This document shows positions 1 to 8,130 of a stretch of 64,000 bases of DNA, piece by piece (the stretch's first letter is position 1; each line of letters opens with the position of its first letter). The notes under the pieces were generated by a model, which was not told the DNA's origin, searched no databases, and saw only the letters and a list, made by a program, of their open reading frames with translations. The DNA is taken from the NCBI GenBank assembly GCA_045651765.1, contig JAZRSY010000002.1, forward strand, positions 62,001-126,000, read 5' to 3'. The stretch comes from SIG565 sp045651765 (GTDB lineage: Bacteria; Bacillota; Clostridia; Oscillospirales; Acutalibacteraceae). The position numbers and the translations under genes are program-made.

Positions 1-117
1 GGTAAATACCGGGTCGGCATTTTTCTTTTCGGAAATGTGGAAAATGCCTAAATTGCGTAGCCCTTTAAGCAGTTCTTCCCTGCCGGAATTTTGTGCCACA
101 ACGCAAATGGATTTCAT
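1..117 (-). CDS. atpI: V-type ATP synthase subunit I, N-terminal fragment
   Basis: Only the first 39 codons lie in the window; the gene runs off the left edge. Subunit I is the membrane stator (a-subunit like) of V/A-type ATPases, forming the ion half-channels with the K ring. The N-terminus (MKSICVVAQNSGREELLKGL, then LGIFHISE) has the typical subunit I beginning: a short beta strand, a helix and a 'G-hfHI' strand. It starts 8 bases after the subunit D stop, with a purine-rich GATAGAAAAA upstream. The position directly after subunit D matches the E-DUF2764-A-B-D-I-K order of spirochaete and Bacteroidota operons. The call rests on a short fragment plus context. Confidence 0.75.
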   Translation of the reverse strand, partial: MKSICVVAQNSGREELLKGLRNLGIFHISEKKNADPVFT

Positions 118-125
118 TTTTTCTA

Positions 126-743
126 TCAAGATGACACCACCTGCCTTTTGCTTTTTGCAATTTTACCCCTAATAACCGCGCTTGTTTGTTGGTCGCCAAG
201 GTATATCTCTATAACCCTGATATTTTCTTTGGCTTCGGGAATTTTAACCTTTTCAAACAAATTTACCCTTTGTGAAGTAAGGCGCAATTCTTTGTTTAAC
301 AAATCGCTTTGTTTTTTAAGGGTTTTTATTAAAACCTTAAATCTTGCTATTTCGCGCATTTTTATAAGTGCTGTGTCAACCCAAAGCGGATAGTCGAGCA
401 CATCGTACGAAATTTCTTTAAAGGTTAACTCTTTAAAAACAGGAACAATAACGCCTGCAATATTGTTATTTGTGCAAATTGCGGTGTCGGGCTTAACCAG
501 ATTTTCTATTTTTTGATGCTCTTTAAACAAATTGTTTTCCGATACAACGGCTATCCAATCATCGAGCCCTTTTATTAAAGAAATATATTCTTCCTGCTTT
601 TTTTCAAGTTCTTCATCTATTTGCATAATTACGCTTTGAAGTTGTTGTTTTTTAAGCTGCAGTGTTGGCAAATATCTTTGAAACTGTTTTAAATTATCTT
701 TTTGTTTTTTAAGTTCGTTTTTTGTAAGTTTAACAGATGCCAT
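126..743 (-). CDS. atpD: V-type ATP synthase subunit D
   Basis: Central rotor stalk subunit of the V/A-type ATPase, equivalent to F-type gamma; it couples A3B3 catalysis to ring rotation. The 205-residue protein is largely helical, with a long N-terminal coiled coil rich in K, Q, L and E (about residues 5-60), and starts with the family-typical MASVKLTKNEL. A GTG three codons upstream could also start the frame, but the ATG at 743 has a GGGTGA-type ribosome site at good spacing. It lies 12 bases after the subunit B stop and 8 bases before subunit I, in one operon. Confidence 0.9.
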   Translation of the reverse strand: MASVKLTKNELKKQKDNLKQFQRYLPTLQLKKQQLQSVIMQIDEELEKKQEEYISLIKGLDDWIAVVSENNLFKEHQKIENLVKPDTAICTNNNIAGVIVPVFKELTFKEISYDVLDYPLWVDTALIKMREIARFKVLIKTLKKQSDLLNKELRLTSQRVNLFEKVKIPEAKENIRVIEIYLGDQQTSAVIRGKIAKSKRQVVSS

Positions 744-755
744 AGTCGTCACCCA

Positions 756-2051
756 TTAACCTAAATTAATATCTTTAGGCCATCTTTCTTTCAAAAGATT
801 GGTTTTAAGGCCTGTTTCGTTCGGTAAAAAGCACTCGGCTAATATATTCCAACCTAAATCGAGCGCCTCTTCAAGTGGAATATTAACGCTTAAATCCATA
901 AGCTTTGTTTCAAATAATTCGCCGTATTTTAAAAGCTTTTCATCCCACTCACTCATAAGGAAGCCCATGGATTTTTTCTCAAGACTTTCTTTATAAGCGC
1001 TATAAAGCTTAATCATACAATCCATCAAAGCGCGGTGGTCATTGCGGGTGGTACCGTTTACATTTTGTTTTAACCTTGAGAGCGAACCAAACGGCTCGAT
1101 TCGACCGTTTTTAAGGTAATACTGACCTTCGGTGATATAACCTGTGTTATCGGGTACAGGGTGGGTTACGTCGTCGCCGGGCATTGTTGTTACACCCAAA
1201 ACAGTAACCGAGCCCAAGCCTTCAAATGCAACAGCCTTTTCATAACGCGCAGCAAGGCAGCTGTAAAGGTCGCCGGGGTAACCACGGTTAGACGGCACCT
1301 GCTCCATAGTAATGGCGGTTTCTTTTTGTGCGTCGGCATAGTTGGTCATATCGGTTAATAAAACCAAAACTTTTTTGCCGTTTAATGCAAACTGCTCGGC
1401 AACGGCCAACGACATATCGGGCACCAATGTGCACTCAACGGTTGGGTCGGACGCTGTATGAATGAACATAACTGTTCTGCCCATGGCGCCGCTTTTTTCA
1501 AGAATATCTTTAAAGAAAAGATAATCGTCATATTTTAGTCCCATACCACCAAGAACAATAACATCAACCTCGGTTTGCATTGCAATTCGGGCTAACAGTT
1601 GGTTATATGGCTCGCCCGAAGAAGAAAATATGGGCAACTTTTGGCTTTCAACCAATGTATTGAAAACATCTATCATGGGTATGCCTGTGCGAATCATATT
1701 TTTGGGCACAATTCTTTTGGCAGGGTTAACCGAAGGCCCACCTATTGGTATCATATTATCGGTAAGTGCGGGGCCGTTATCTCGGGGCACGCCTGTACCG
1801 TTAAAAACTCTGCCTAAAAGGTGGTCCGAGAAAGGCACCATCATGGGTCTGCCTAAAAATTTAACCGAATCGGTGGTGCTGACACCCTGTGTGCCCGAAA
1901 AAACCTGAAGGTAAACCTTGTCGTTATCTAACTTAATAACATTAGCATAGCTGTTTCCAACCAAAGCTAAATCGCCATTGCGAACATTGGTAGCCTTTAC
2001 GGTTACAACGTTACCTATAATAGATTCAATTTTAGTGAAAATCTTTTGCAT
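756..2051 (-). CDS. atpB: V-type ATP synthase subunit B
   Basis: Non-catalytic nucleotide-binding subunit of the A3B3 headpiece. The 431-residue length is normal for bacterial V-ATPase B. The sequence has the beta-barrel N-terminus, the IPIFSSSGEPYNQL segment that replaces a working P-loop (about residues 140-152), and the conserved LVLLTDMTNYADA and EQVPSNRGYPGDLYS stretches. An N-terminal IGGPSVNP and a C-terminal helical domain are present. GGAGGTAGAGT precedes the ATG. It sits 10 bases after atpA. Nothing is missing compared with the family. Confidence 0.96.
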   Translation of the reverse strand: MQKIFTKIESIIGNVVTVKATNVRNGDLALVGNSYANVIKLDNDKVYLQVFSGTQGVSTTDSVKFLGRPMMVPFSDHLLGRVFNGTGVPRDNGPALTDNMIPIGGPSVNPAKRIVPKNMIRTGIPMIDVFNTLVESQKLPIFSSSGEPYNQLLARIAMQTEVDVIVLGGMGLKYDDYLFFKDILEKSGAMGRTVMFIHTASDPTVECTLVPDMSLAVAEQFALNGKKVLVLLTDMTNYADAQKETAITMEQVPSNRGYPGDLYSCLAARYEKAVAFEGLGSVTVLGVTTMPGDDVTHPVPDNTGYITEGQYYLKNGRIEPFGSLSRLKQNVNGTTRNDHRALMDCMIKLYSAYKESLEKKSMGFLMSEWDEKLLKYGELFETKLMDLSVNIPLEEALDLGWNILAECFLPNETGLKTNLLKERWPKDINLG

Positions 2052-2061
2052 ACTCTACCTC

Positions 2062-3792
2062 CTATTCGCAAATTTTTGACATATAAAATTCTTCTATTTC
2101 TTCTTGCTTTAGGTCAAATTCTTTGGTATTAAATTCTATGGTATGCCAGTCGAGCAATTTTTGGCGAAGCTCATTAAAGAACATACGAATTTCGTTTTTA
2201 TCCTCTATGCAATATGAGTTGGTAATAATATTGTACATTACATTGAACACCCTAATTTGACGCTCGGTAGAACAGGCGGCATCAACAGGGTCGAAAGAGT
2301 TTTGCTGCAAATAGGCAGCATCTAAAAGCTCGCCCTTTTGGTAAAGAATATAATCCTCTGACGAGGTGCCTTCTTCACCAATAACCATCATCATTTGGTT
2401 AATTTCGATGCTGCGTTTTAAAATATTTCTTGCTTTTTGAACCTTGCTGTTGTCGACAATACTGTTATATTTTGACCAAGAATCTATTGGGTGTATTGCA
2501 GGGTATTTTCTCGAATCAGAACGCTCACGGGAAAGTCCGTGAAAGGCTCCCACAACCTTAAGTGTTGCCTGAGTTACGGGCTCTTCAAAGTTGCCGCCTG
2601 CGGGCGAAACTGTACCGCCAATTGTTACCGAGGCAATTCTTCCGTCGTTAAGTTTTACCTTGCCTGCACGCTCATAAAACGATGCTATTACCGATTCCAA
2701 ATATGCGGGGAATGCTTCGTCCCCCGGTATTTCTTCGAGTCTTCCGCTCATTTCACGCATGGCTTGTGCCCAACGAGAAGTTGAATCGGCAAGCATTAAA
2801 ACCGAAAGTCCCATTTGTCTGAAATATTCTGCAAGGGTGATGCCGGTGTAAACCGATGCTTCACGCGAGGCAACCGGCATTGAAGATGTGTTGCAAATGA
2901 TTATTGTTCTTTCCATAAGTGAACGGTTTGTTCTTGGGTCGGTAAGTTCGGGGAATTCCTTTAATATCTCGACAACCTCGCCGGCACGCTCGCCACAGGC
3001 TGTAATTATTACAATGTCAACATCGGCATTTTTTGCCTCCATGTGTTGAAGCACGGTTTTACCTGCACCGAAAGGCCCCGGGACACAGAAGGTTCCACCT
3101 TTAGCCACCGGCAAAAAAGTATCTATGCAACGGATTTTTGTAATTAAAGTTTCGTCGGGTTGCAGACGCTCTTTGTAACATGTAATTGGTTTTTTAATGG
3201 GCCAAGAAAAAACCATGGACAAACTTTTTTTGTTGCCTTTGCGGTCTTTAATTACCGCAATTTCACTGCGAACATTGTAAGAGCCTTTTTCTACTATAGA
3301 TTCAACAACCCAATCTTCGTTAGAAAGGTTAAAGGGCACCATAATTTCGTGATTAAAAATGCCCTCGGGCACGGTGCCGATTGAGTCTGCCGGGCGAACA
3401 ATATCGCCAACCGAAACTTTTGGGGTGAACTCCCAATCTTTATCGGGGATTGGGTTTAAATATTCGCCTCTTTCTAAAAAATAGCCACATTTTTCTGCAA
3501 GGTTGGGCAGCGGATTTTGAAGACCATCGTAAATTTGGGTAAGAAGACCGGGGCCTAATTCTACACTCATTAATTCGCCGGTAAATTCAACCTTATCGCC
3601 AACCTTAATGCCTTCGGTCATTTCATAAATTTGCATATCGGCAATGCCGTTATTTATACGAATAACTTCGCCTTTAAGTTTTTTGTTTTCAATCAGTATA
3701 AAACCAACCTCGTTCTTTTTTACAGAACCTTCTATTCGCACCGAAACAAGATTGCCGTTAACACCCGTAACAATACCGTATATATTGCTCAT
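2062..3792 (-). CDS. atpA: V-type ATP synthase catalytic subunit A
   Basis: Catalytic subunit of the V/A-type ATPase. It is 576 residues, the usual length, with no intein. Walker A is GPFGAGKT at residues 239-246, followed by ITACGERAGEVVE (catalytic Glu of the GER motif) and the Walker B region VLMLADSTSRWAQAMREMSGRLEEIPGDEAFP. The extra 'non-homologous' insertion typical of A subunits (about residues 110-200) is present. It lies between the DUF2764 gene and atpB with gaps of about 10 bases. Whether the enzyme makes ATP or pumps ions, and whether it uses H+ or Na+, cannot be told because the K ring gene is outside the window. Confidence 0.97.
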   Translation of the reverse strand: MSNIYGIVTGVNGNLVSVRIEGSVKKNEVGFILIENKKLKGEVIRINNGIADMQIYEMTEGIKVGDKVEFTGELMSVELGPGLLTQIYDGLQNPLPNLAEKCGYFLERGEYLNPIPDKDWEFTPKVSVGDIVRPADSIGTVPEGIFNHEIMVPFNLSNEDWVVESIVEKGSYNVRSEIAVIKDRKGNKKSLSMVFSWPIKKPITCYKERLQPDETLITKIRCIDTFLPVAKGGTFCVPGPFGAGKTVLQHMEAKNADVDIVIITACGERAGEVVEILKEFPELTDPRTNRSLMERTIIICNTSSMPVASREASVYTGITLAEYFRQMGLSVLMLADSTSRWAQAMREMSGRLEEIPGDEAFPAYLESVIASFYERAGKVKLNDGRIASVTIGGTVSPAGGNFEEPVTQATLKVVGAFHGLSRERSDSRKYPAIHPIDSWSKYNSIVDNSKVQKARNILKRSIEINQMMMVIGEEGTSSEDYILYQKGELLDAAYLQQNSFDPVDAACSTERQIRVFNVMYNIITNSYCIEDKNEIRMFFNELRQKLLDWHTIEFNTKEFDLKQEEIEEFYMSKICE

Positions 3793-3802
3793 TATTCTAC
3801 TC

Positions 3803-4324
3803 CTAATTCATAGTTAAAATTTCTTGTTCTAAATTTTCAATTATATTTTCAAACTCTGCCTTGCCTTTTTCATAATTAAACGAGCTTTTTCTTTCTAACA
3901 ACTTTAATTTTAAGGCATAGCCCACAAGTGCTTGAATATCAAAATAATGTGTGCCTATAAGTTCATCTAATTTTTGAAATTGCAGCGCAAGCAACATCTC
4001 TTCGGCAACAAGGGGGTTTTGGTGGTTAATTGCCGCTGCAACTGTTTTGGCTATGCTTTCATCTTTAATTTCTGGCGGTTGTGCCTTGCGGCCTAAAATT
4101 ACATTCCTTTGAAAAGCAAGCTCTTGCTTAAGGATGCTGTGAAACTTCGCCCACTCTGAAAGCAAGGGGCCTTCAGCGGAATCAAGGGTTAAATCTTCTA
4201 ACATTTTATATTTGGTTTCACCCAAAGTGCTGCGGCACATCCCTAAAAATTCGTTGTAAGATAAAGGCATATCGGCTTGTGATTTAAGCATTGGCAAGCT
4301 TGATATTAAATAATAATATGCCAT
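3803..4324 (-). CDS. DUF2764-like V-ATPase operon protein
   Basis: A 173-residue soluble, helical protein with start MAYYYLISSLPML and a patch LLSEWAKFHSILKQELAFQRN. The N-terminal YYYLISSLPML and the position between subunits E and A match the DUF2764 protein found in the V-ATPase operons of Treponema, Chlamydia and Bacteroides, where it is thought to take the place of subunit C as the link between rotor stalk and membrane. That role is inferred from operon position, not from a recognised active site. It is shorter than the Bacteroides versions I recall (about 270-280 residues). It starts at an ATG behind AGTGAGGATT. Confidence 0.7.
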   Translation of the reverse strand: MAYYYLISSLPMLKSQADMPLSYNEFLGMCRSTLGETKYKMLEDLTLDSAEGPLLSEWAKFHSILKQELAFQRNVILGRKAQPPEIKDESIAKTVAAAINHQNPLVAEEMLLALQFQKLDELIGTHYFDIQALVGYALKLKLLERKSSFNYEKGKAEFENIIENLEQEILTMN

Positions 4325-4338
4325 AATAAAATCCTCAC

Positions 4339-4899
4339 TTAAATGGTAAGCTCGGGGAAAAACGGAGCTAAAATCATATTTAATTCTTCATCTGAACAGT
4401 CAAAATACCCTGAGCCGTCTTTGGCGGTTAACTTAAAGCCCACCTTAATGTTTGGGTTGACCTTAATTTCAAGGCCCTGTTTTGTTTTATTTGCAAGTTC
4501 ACTTTTAATGGCTTGTGTAATTTCGCCAACCTCGGCAACATAATTAGATGGTTCTTCATTGCTAACGGCGGCCAAAATAATTTTTGCTAAAACATTTTGG
4601 TCAACCGCTTTTTCAACATTTTCTTCCAACAACTGTCCTAGTTCTTGCTGAACAGATTTTTTAAAGAAAAGCATTGCATCTCTTTTAGCGTGTTCTGCAG
4701 TGGTTTTAGCGCTTTCCTTTAAAACTTCAACCTGTTGGTTGGCGCTTTTTATAATATTATCGGCCTCGATTTTTGCGTTTTTAATAATTGCATCGGCCTT
4801 TTCATTGGCTTGGAAAATTATTTCGTCGGCCTTTATCTTGGCAGCCTCTACTCCCTCTTTTTTTATGGCCGAAACTAATTCATTAATTTGCATTTCCAT
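4339..4899 (-). CDS. atpE: V-type ATP synthase subunit E
   Basis: Peripheral stalk subunit, first gene of the operon. The 186-residue protein has a long, charged, heptad-like N-terminal helix (about residues 1-85, with repeated A, K, E, I and D) and a smaller mixed C-terminal domain, which is the standard layout of V/A-ATPase subunit E. GGAGG precedes the ATG by about 9 bases. A TTGAAA-17-TATAAT promoter lies some 40-65 bases upstream. No subunit F, C or G gene is seen between E and A. An internal in-frame Met at codon 3 is an alternative start. Confidence 0.85.
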   Translation of the reverse strand: MEMQINELVSAIKKEGVEAAKIKADEIIFQANEKADAIIKNAKIEADNIIKSANQQVEVLKESAKTTAEHAKRDAMLFFKKSVQQELGQLLEENVEKAVDQNVLAKIILAAVSNEEPSNYVAEVGEITQAIKSELANKTKQGLEIKVNPNIKVGFKLTAKDGSGYFDCSDEELNMILAPFFPELTI

Positions 4900-4937
4900 A
4901 AAATATGCCTCCTATAATTAATTATACAATTTATTCA

Positions 4938-4966
4938 ATTATACTACTTATCTTTTATTTTTTCAA
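4938..4966 (-). promoter_or_regulatory. Sigma-A-type promoter of the V-ATPase operon
   Basis: On the minus strand, -35 TTGAAA (4961-4966) and -10 TATAAT (4938-4943) are separated by 17 bases and point at atpE, whose start is at 4899. A second TATAAT nearer the gene has no matching -35 box. Confidence 0.65.
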
Positions 4967-4990
4967 TTATAACTTAAAAAATATATATGG

Positions 4991-5019
4991 TTGACTTATA
5001 ATATATTTAATGCTAAAAT
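4991..5019 (+). promoter_or_regulatory. Sigma-A-type promoter of the rubredoxin gene
   Basis: -35 TTGACT (4991-4996) and -10 TAAAAT (5014-5019) with a 17-base spacer, giving a leader of about 75 bases before the rubredoxin start. It diverges from the V-ATPase promoter. Confidence 0.65.
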
Positions 5020-5100
5020 AGTTTTGCCAAATAATACCTGTTTTATTTGTGCATAAATTACTTTAAGTGGTATAAAATTTTATTAAGGAGAGATTTTATT

Positions 5101-5256
5101 ATGGAAAAATATATTTGCCCCTGTGGCTATGTTTACGACCCCGAATTAGGCGACGAAGAAAATGGCATTGCGCCCGGCACCGCTTGGGAAAATGTTCCTG
5201 AAGATTGGGTTTGCCCAATTTGTGGCCTTGGCAAAGACGCTTTCGAAAAAGAATAA
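5101..5256 (+). CDS. Rubredoxin
   Basis: A 51-residue one-iron electron carrier. The family features are CGYVYDPELGD, GIAPGTAWENVPEDWVCPICG and a short acidic-basic tail. The second iron knuckle is a normal C-P-I-C-G, but the first reads C6-P-C8-G: one residue fewer than the usual C-X2-C (see findings). ATTAAGGAGAG lies about 9 bases before the ATG at 5101. An upstream in-frame Met would add an unrelated hydrophobic leader and lacks a ribosome site. The gene is monocistronic, ended by a terminator shared with nfnB. Probable partners are rubrerythrin-type or oxygen-detoxifying enzymes elsewhere. Confidence 0.93.
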   Translation: MEKYICPCGYVYDPELGDEENGIAPGTAWENVPEDWVCPICGLGKDAFEKE

Positions 5257-5260
5257 ACAT

Positions 5261-5288
5261 AAAAAACCTCGCGTTAGCGAGGTTTTTT
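5261..5288. terminator. Bidirectional terminator between rubredoxin and nfnB
   Basis: The inverted repeat AAAAAACCTCGC / GCGAGGTTTTTT around a four-base loop has a T-run on both strands. The nfnB stop codon (5274-5276) lies in the loop. Confidence 0.85.
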
Positions 5289-6668
5289 GTTTTTTATATA
5301 ATTGTCTATTGCCTCTGCGGCATTTTTGCCGGCACCCATTGCCAGAATAACGGTTGCGGCACCTGTAACGGCGTCGCCACCGGCAAATACACCCTCGCGC
5401 GAGGTTTGGCCTGTTTGCCCATCGGCAATAATACCGCCCCAATCGGCAGTTTCAAGACCGTTTGTTGTAGATTTTATAAGCGGGTTGGGCGAAGTACCCA
5501 AGGCCATAATAACACAATCAGACTCGATTGTGAATTCACTGTTTTGCTTAACTACGGGGCGGCGCCTACCCGAAGCATCGGGCTCGGCTAATTCCATTTC
5601 AACACATTTTATAGACTTTACGCAGCCGTTATTGTCGCCTAAAATTTCGGTAGGGTTGGTTAAGGTTTTGAAAATAATGCCCTCTTCTATAGCGTGTTCA
5701 ATTTCTTCGCGGCGGGCGGGCATTTCTTCAATACCCCTACGGTATACAATATAAACCTGAGCACCCAAACGTTTTGCGCAGCGTGCAGCGTCCATAGCAA
5801 CATTGCCACCGCCCACAACAACAACATTTTTTGCCCTTTGAACAGGGGTGTCGCTGTCTTCGCTATATGCCTTCATTAAATTAATTCTTGTTAAAAATTC
5901 GTTGGCTGAATACACACCCTTTAAATTTTCACCAGGTATATTCATAAACTTAGGCAGACCTGCACCCGAGCCTATAAACACGGCGCTGAAACCGTTATTT
6001 AAAAGGTCATCCACCGAAAAGGTTTTGCCAATAACGGTATTTGTTTCAATTTTCACGCCTAATTCTTTTAGGCCGTTAATTTCTTTAGCAACAATGCTTT
6101 TTGGCAAACGGAACTCGGGTATACCGTAAACCAAAACACCGCCCGCTATGTGTAGAGCCTCGAAAACGGTTACATCGTAACCTTTTTTGGCAAGGTCGCC
6201 CGCACAGGTAAGGCCCGCCGGACCCGAGCCAATTACAGCCACCTTATACCCGTTACTTTCGGGTTTTTGTTGTGTTTTGGTGTTGCCAGCATTGTGGTAA
6301 TCGGCCACAAAACGCTCAAGGCGGCCTATGGCCACGCTCTCGCCCTTAATACCCCTAACGCATTTGCCCTCGCACTGTGTTTCTTGTGGACAAACCCTTC
6401 CGCAAACTGCGGGCAAGGCCGAAGATTCGGTTATAATTTTATAGGCTGCTTCAAAATCGCCCTTAGCCACCTTATCAATAAACTGCGGTATGTGAATTTT
6501 AACAGGGCAACCCGCAACACAGGGCATATTTTTACAATTTAAGCAACGGTTTGCTTCATCTATAGCCTGCTCGGGTGTGTAGCCCAAGGCTACCTCGTTA
6601 AAGTTTTTATTGCGCACATTTGGGGCCTGCACAGGCATTTCGTTTTTAGTATTGCGCATATTAGCCAT
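5274..6668 (-). CDS. nfnB: NfnB-like NADPH-dependent ferredoxin:NADP+ oxidoreductase / glutamate synthase small-subunit family
   Basis: Large subunit of the probable bifurcating NADH-dependent reduced ferredoxin:NADP+ oxidoreductase. In 464 residues it has an N-terminal Fe-S domain (CLNCKNMPCVAGCPV and CGRVCPQETQCEGKCVRG), a FAD site GSGPAGLTCAGDLA, an NADPH site VVVGGGNVAMDAARCA and a C-terminal GVFAGGDAVTGAATVILAMGAGK. It is also similar to GltD-type glutamate synthase small subunits, but no large subunit is adjacent, whereas an NfnA-type partner is directly upstream and overlaps it by 8 bases. The start at 6668 is preferred because AAGGGGG sits 9 bases upstream. An ATG two codons earlier would be only 3 bases from it. 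Confidence 0.88.
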   Translation of the reverse strand: MANMRNTKNEMPVQAPNVRNKNFNEVALGYTPEQAIDEANRCLNCKNMPCVAGCPVKIHIPQFIDKVAKGDFEAAYKIITESSALPAVCGRVCPQETQCEGKCVRGIKGESVAIGRLERFVADYHNAGNTKTQQKPESNGYKVAVIGSGPAGLTCAGDLAKKGYDVTVFEALHIAGGVLVYGIPEFRLPKSIVAKEINGLKELGVKIETNTVIGKTFSVDDLLNNGFSAVFIGSGAGLPKFMNIPGENLKGVYSANEFLTRINLMKAYSEDSDTPVQRAKNVVVVGGGNVAMDAARCAKRLGAQVYIVYRRGIEEMPARREEIEHAIEEGIIFKTLTNPTEILGDNNGCVKSIKCVEMELAEPDASGRRRPVVKQNSEFTIESDCVIMALGTSPNPLIKSTTNGLETADWGGIIADGQTGQTSREGVFAGGDAVTGAATVILAMGAGKNAAEAIDNYIKNKKPR

Positions 6669-7509
6669 TAGCATCTGCCCCCTTAAATAAATTACAGGTC
6701 TTTTCGTAACTGTGTTTTTCAAAATCACTGTATAAACCCGAGCGTGCAATAGCCTCGTCAAAATCTATTAAATGGGCGTCGAACTCGGGGCCGTCAACAC
6801 AGGCAAAACGGGTTTTTCCGCCAACGCTTAAACGGCAGCCGCCGCACATACCTGTGCCATCTATCATAATAGGGTTCATAGATGCCACTGTGGGTATGTT
6901 ATATTCCTTTGTTAAAAGCGAAACAAACTTCATCATAACAAGGGGGCCTATGGTTATAACCTTATCGAACTTTTGGCCCGATTCGATTAAATCTTTTAAA
7001 GCATTGGTTACAAGGCCTTTTTGGCCTGCCGAGCCGTCGTCACTCATGAGAACAAAATTGTTAGAAACTGCCCTGAACTCTTTTTCTAAAATAACTAAAT
7101 CTTTATTTCTGAAACCTACTATTGTGGTTACATTAGCGCCCTTTTTAAAAAACTTTTTAGCCACGGGGTAAGCAATAGCAGCACCAACACCACCGCCAAC
7201 AACGGCCACATTTTTAACGCCGTCGGTTTCGGTGGCACGGCCCAAGGGGCCAACAAAATCTTGTATATATTCGTTTTCTTTTTTCATATTTAATTTTTTT
7301 GTTGTGGCACCAACTATTTGAAAAATTATGGTTACGGTGCCGGCAGCCCTGTCATAATCGGCTATAGTAAGGGGAATACGCTCGCCTTGCTCGTCCACCC
7401 TTAAAATTATAAACTGACCGGGTTCGGCCTTTTTTGCCACAAAAGGAGCATAAATTTCCATTAAAGTAACGGTTTTATTTAGCTCTTTTCTTTTTACTAT
7501 TTTGTACAT
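6661..7509 (-). CDS. nfnA: NfnA-like ferredoxin:NADP+ reductase FAD/NAD-binding subunit
   Basis: Small subunit paired with NfnB. The 282-residue protein belongs to the PyrK/ferredoxin-NADP reductase family: FAD-binding barrel with GQFIILRVDEQGERIPLTI, NAD(P) domain with VAVVGGGVGAAIAYPVAK, and a C-terminal 2Fe-2S cysteine cluster in GTGMCGGCRLSVGGKTRFACVDGPEFD. NfnAB uses reduced ferredoxin plus NADH to reduce NADP+, supplying NADPH in fermentative anaerobes. It starts at an ATG behind GGAGGCAATATTGGA. A FAD/NAD-binding subunit of a sulfide dehydrogenase is the same family under an older name. Confidence 0.88.
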   Translation of the reverse strand: MYKIVKRKELNKTVTLMEIYAPFVAKKAEPGQFIILRVDEQGERIPLTIADYDRAAGTVTIIFQIVGATTKKLNMKKENEYIQDFVGPLGRATETDGVKNVAVVGGGVGAAIAYPVAKKFFKKGANVTTIVGFRNKDLVILEKEFRAVSNNFVLMSDDGSAGQKGLVTNALKDLIESGQKFDKVITIGPLVMMKFVSLLTKEYNIPTVASMNPIMIDGTGMCGGCRLSVGGKTRFACVDGPEFDAHLIDFDEAIARSGLYSDFEKHSYEKTCNLFKGADANG

Positions 7510-7564
7510 TCCAATATTGCCTCCAAACGCAATACATAATCGTATTTATTATAATTTAAAAAAC

Positions 7565-7596
7565 AAAAAAAGTCTATATAAAATACAGACTTTTTA
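7565..7596 (-). terminator. Terminator after the lipoprotein gene
   Basis: The minus strand reads AAAAAGTCT, an A/T-rich loop, then AGACTTTTTTT. The stop codon of the lipoprotein gene lies at the edge of the stem. Confidence 0.7.
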
Positions 7597-8079
7597 GTTA
7601 AATGTTAAATTTTTTATTTCCAATTCTGTTCCGTTCTCTGAAAATTCAAGCTTAATGGGTATGCCCATATTGGTAATTGTAACCTTGCAGTTTTGGCCAT
7701 TTGCATCTAAAACTGCCGTGAACATTCCGTCTTTGCTCACGGGTTTTGCTTTCTCTAAGTTTAAAAAAACGGTATAAATGTTATTTAACAGAAAAAAACT
7801 TTCCCCCTGAACTCTCTCTTGTGTAAGACCTAAATACTCGGTTTTTGTGGTGTTGTCGCTAAATAAAACCTTAAGGCCGGCTATTTCTTGGGGAGAATTT
7901 ATGGTAGCGGTCAGGTTGCCAAGATTATCCACACTGCAAAAAACGCTATAATCTTGGTTGTTTTTTTGGTAATCAATGTTAAAACCTATGTTGCGGCAAA
8001 CAGGTTCTACACCGCCGCCGCAACCCACAAGAAGTAACAGTGGAAACAACAAAGCAAAAAATATTTTAAATTTTTTCAA
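7594..8079 (-). CDS. Small lipoprotein of unknown function
   Basis: A 161-residue protein with a clear lipoprotein signal peptide: KKFK, a hydrophobic core FFALLFPLLLL and lipobox LVGC at about residues 17-20, followed by a glycine linker. It should be lipid-anchored on the outer face of the membrane. The remainder is predicted beta-rich (GNLTATINSP, NGQNCKVTITNMGIPIKLEF) with no catalytic motif that I recognise. Translation starts at TTG (8077-8079). The only ribosome site, GGGGGTG, sits inside the right arm of a 34-base perfect palindrome. It probably follows the DUF6106-like gene in one transcript. Function unknown. Confidence 0.8.
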   Translation of the reverse strand: MKKFKIFFALLFPLLLLVGCGGGVEPVCRNIGFNIDYQKNNQDYSVFCSVDNLGNLTATINSPQEIAGLKVLFSDNTTKTEYLGLTQERVQGESFFLLNNIYTVFLNLEKAKPVSKDGMFTAVLDANGQNCKVTITNMGIPIKLEFSENGTELEIKNLTFN

Positions 8080-8083
8080 ACCT

Positions 8084-8117
8084 ACACCCCCGTATAATAT
8101 TTATTATACGGGGGTGT
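8084..8117. repeat. 34-base perfect palindrome over the lipoprotein ribosome site
   Basis: Two 16-base arms (ACACCCCCGTATAATA and its reverse complement) flank a two-base TT centre. On the plus strand a T-rich tail follows. On the minus strand, the sense strand of the flanking genes, the distal arm carries GGGGGTG, the apparent ribosome site of the lipoprotein gene, seven bases from its TTG start. It can therefore act as a terminator-like structure or a translation block. Confidence 0.8.
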
Positions 8118-8130
8118 GTTTTATTACCTA

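Noticed and set aside
5302..5754. A 150-codon plus-strand frame opposite nfnB
   Set aside because: It is the mirror of conserved nfnB codons; the Pro/Ser/Ala-rich translation is a shadow.
5274..6668. Glutamate synthase small subunit (gltD) as the main call
   Set aside because: No large subunit is present, and the overlapping upstream gene is an NfnA-type partner, so NfnB fits better.
8084..8117. CRISPR repeat or mobile-element end
   Set aside because: The palindrome occurs once, with no spacers, no transposase and no second copy noticed in the window.
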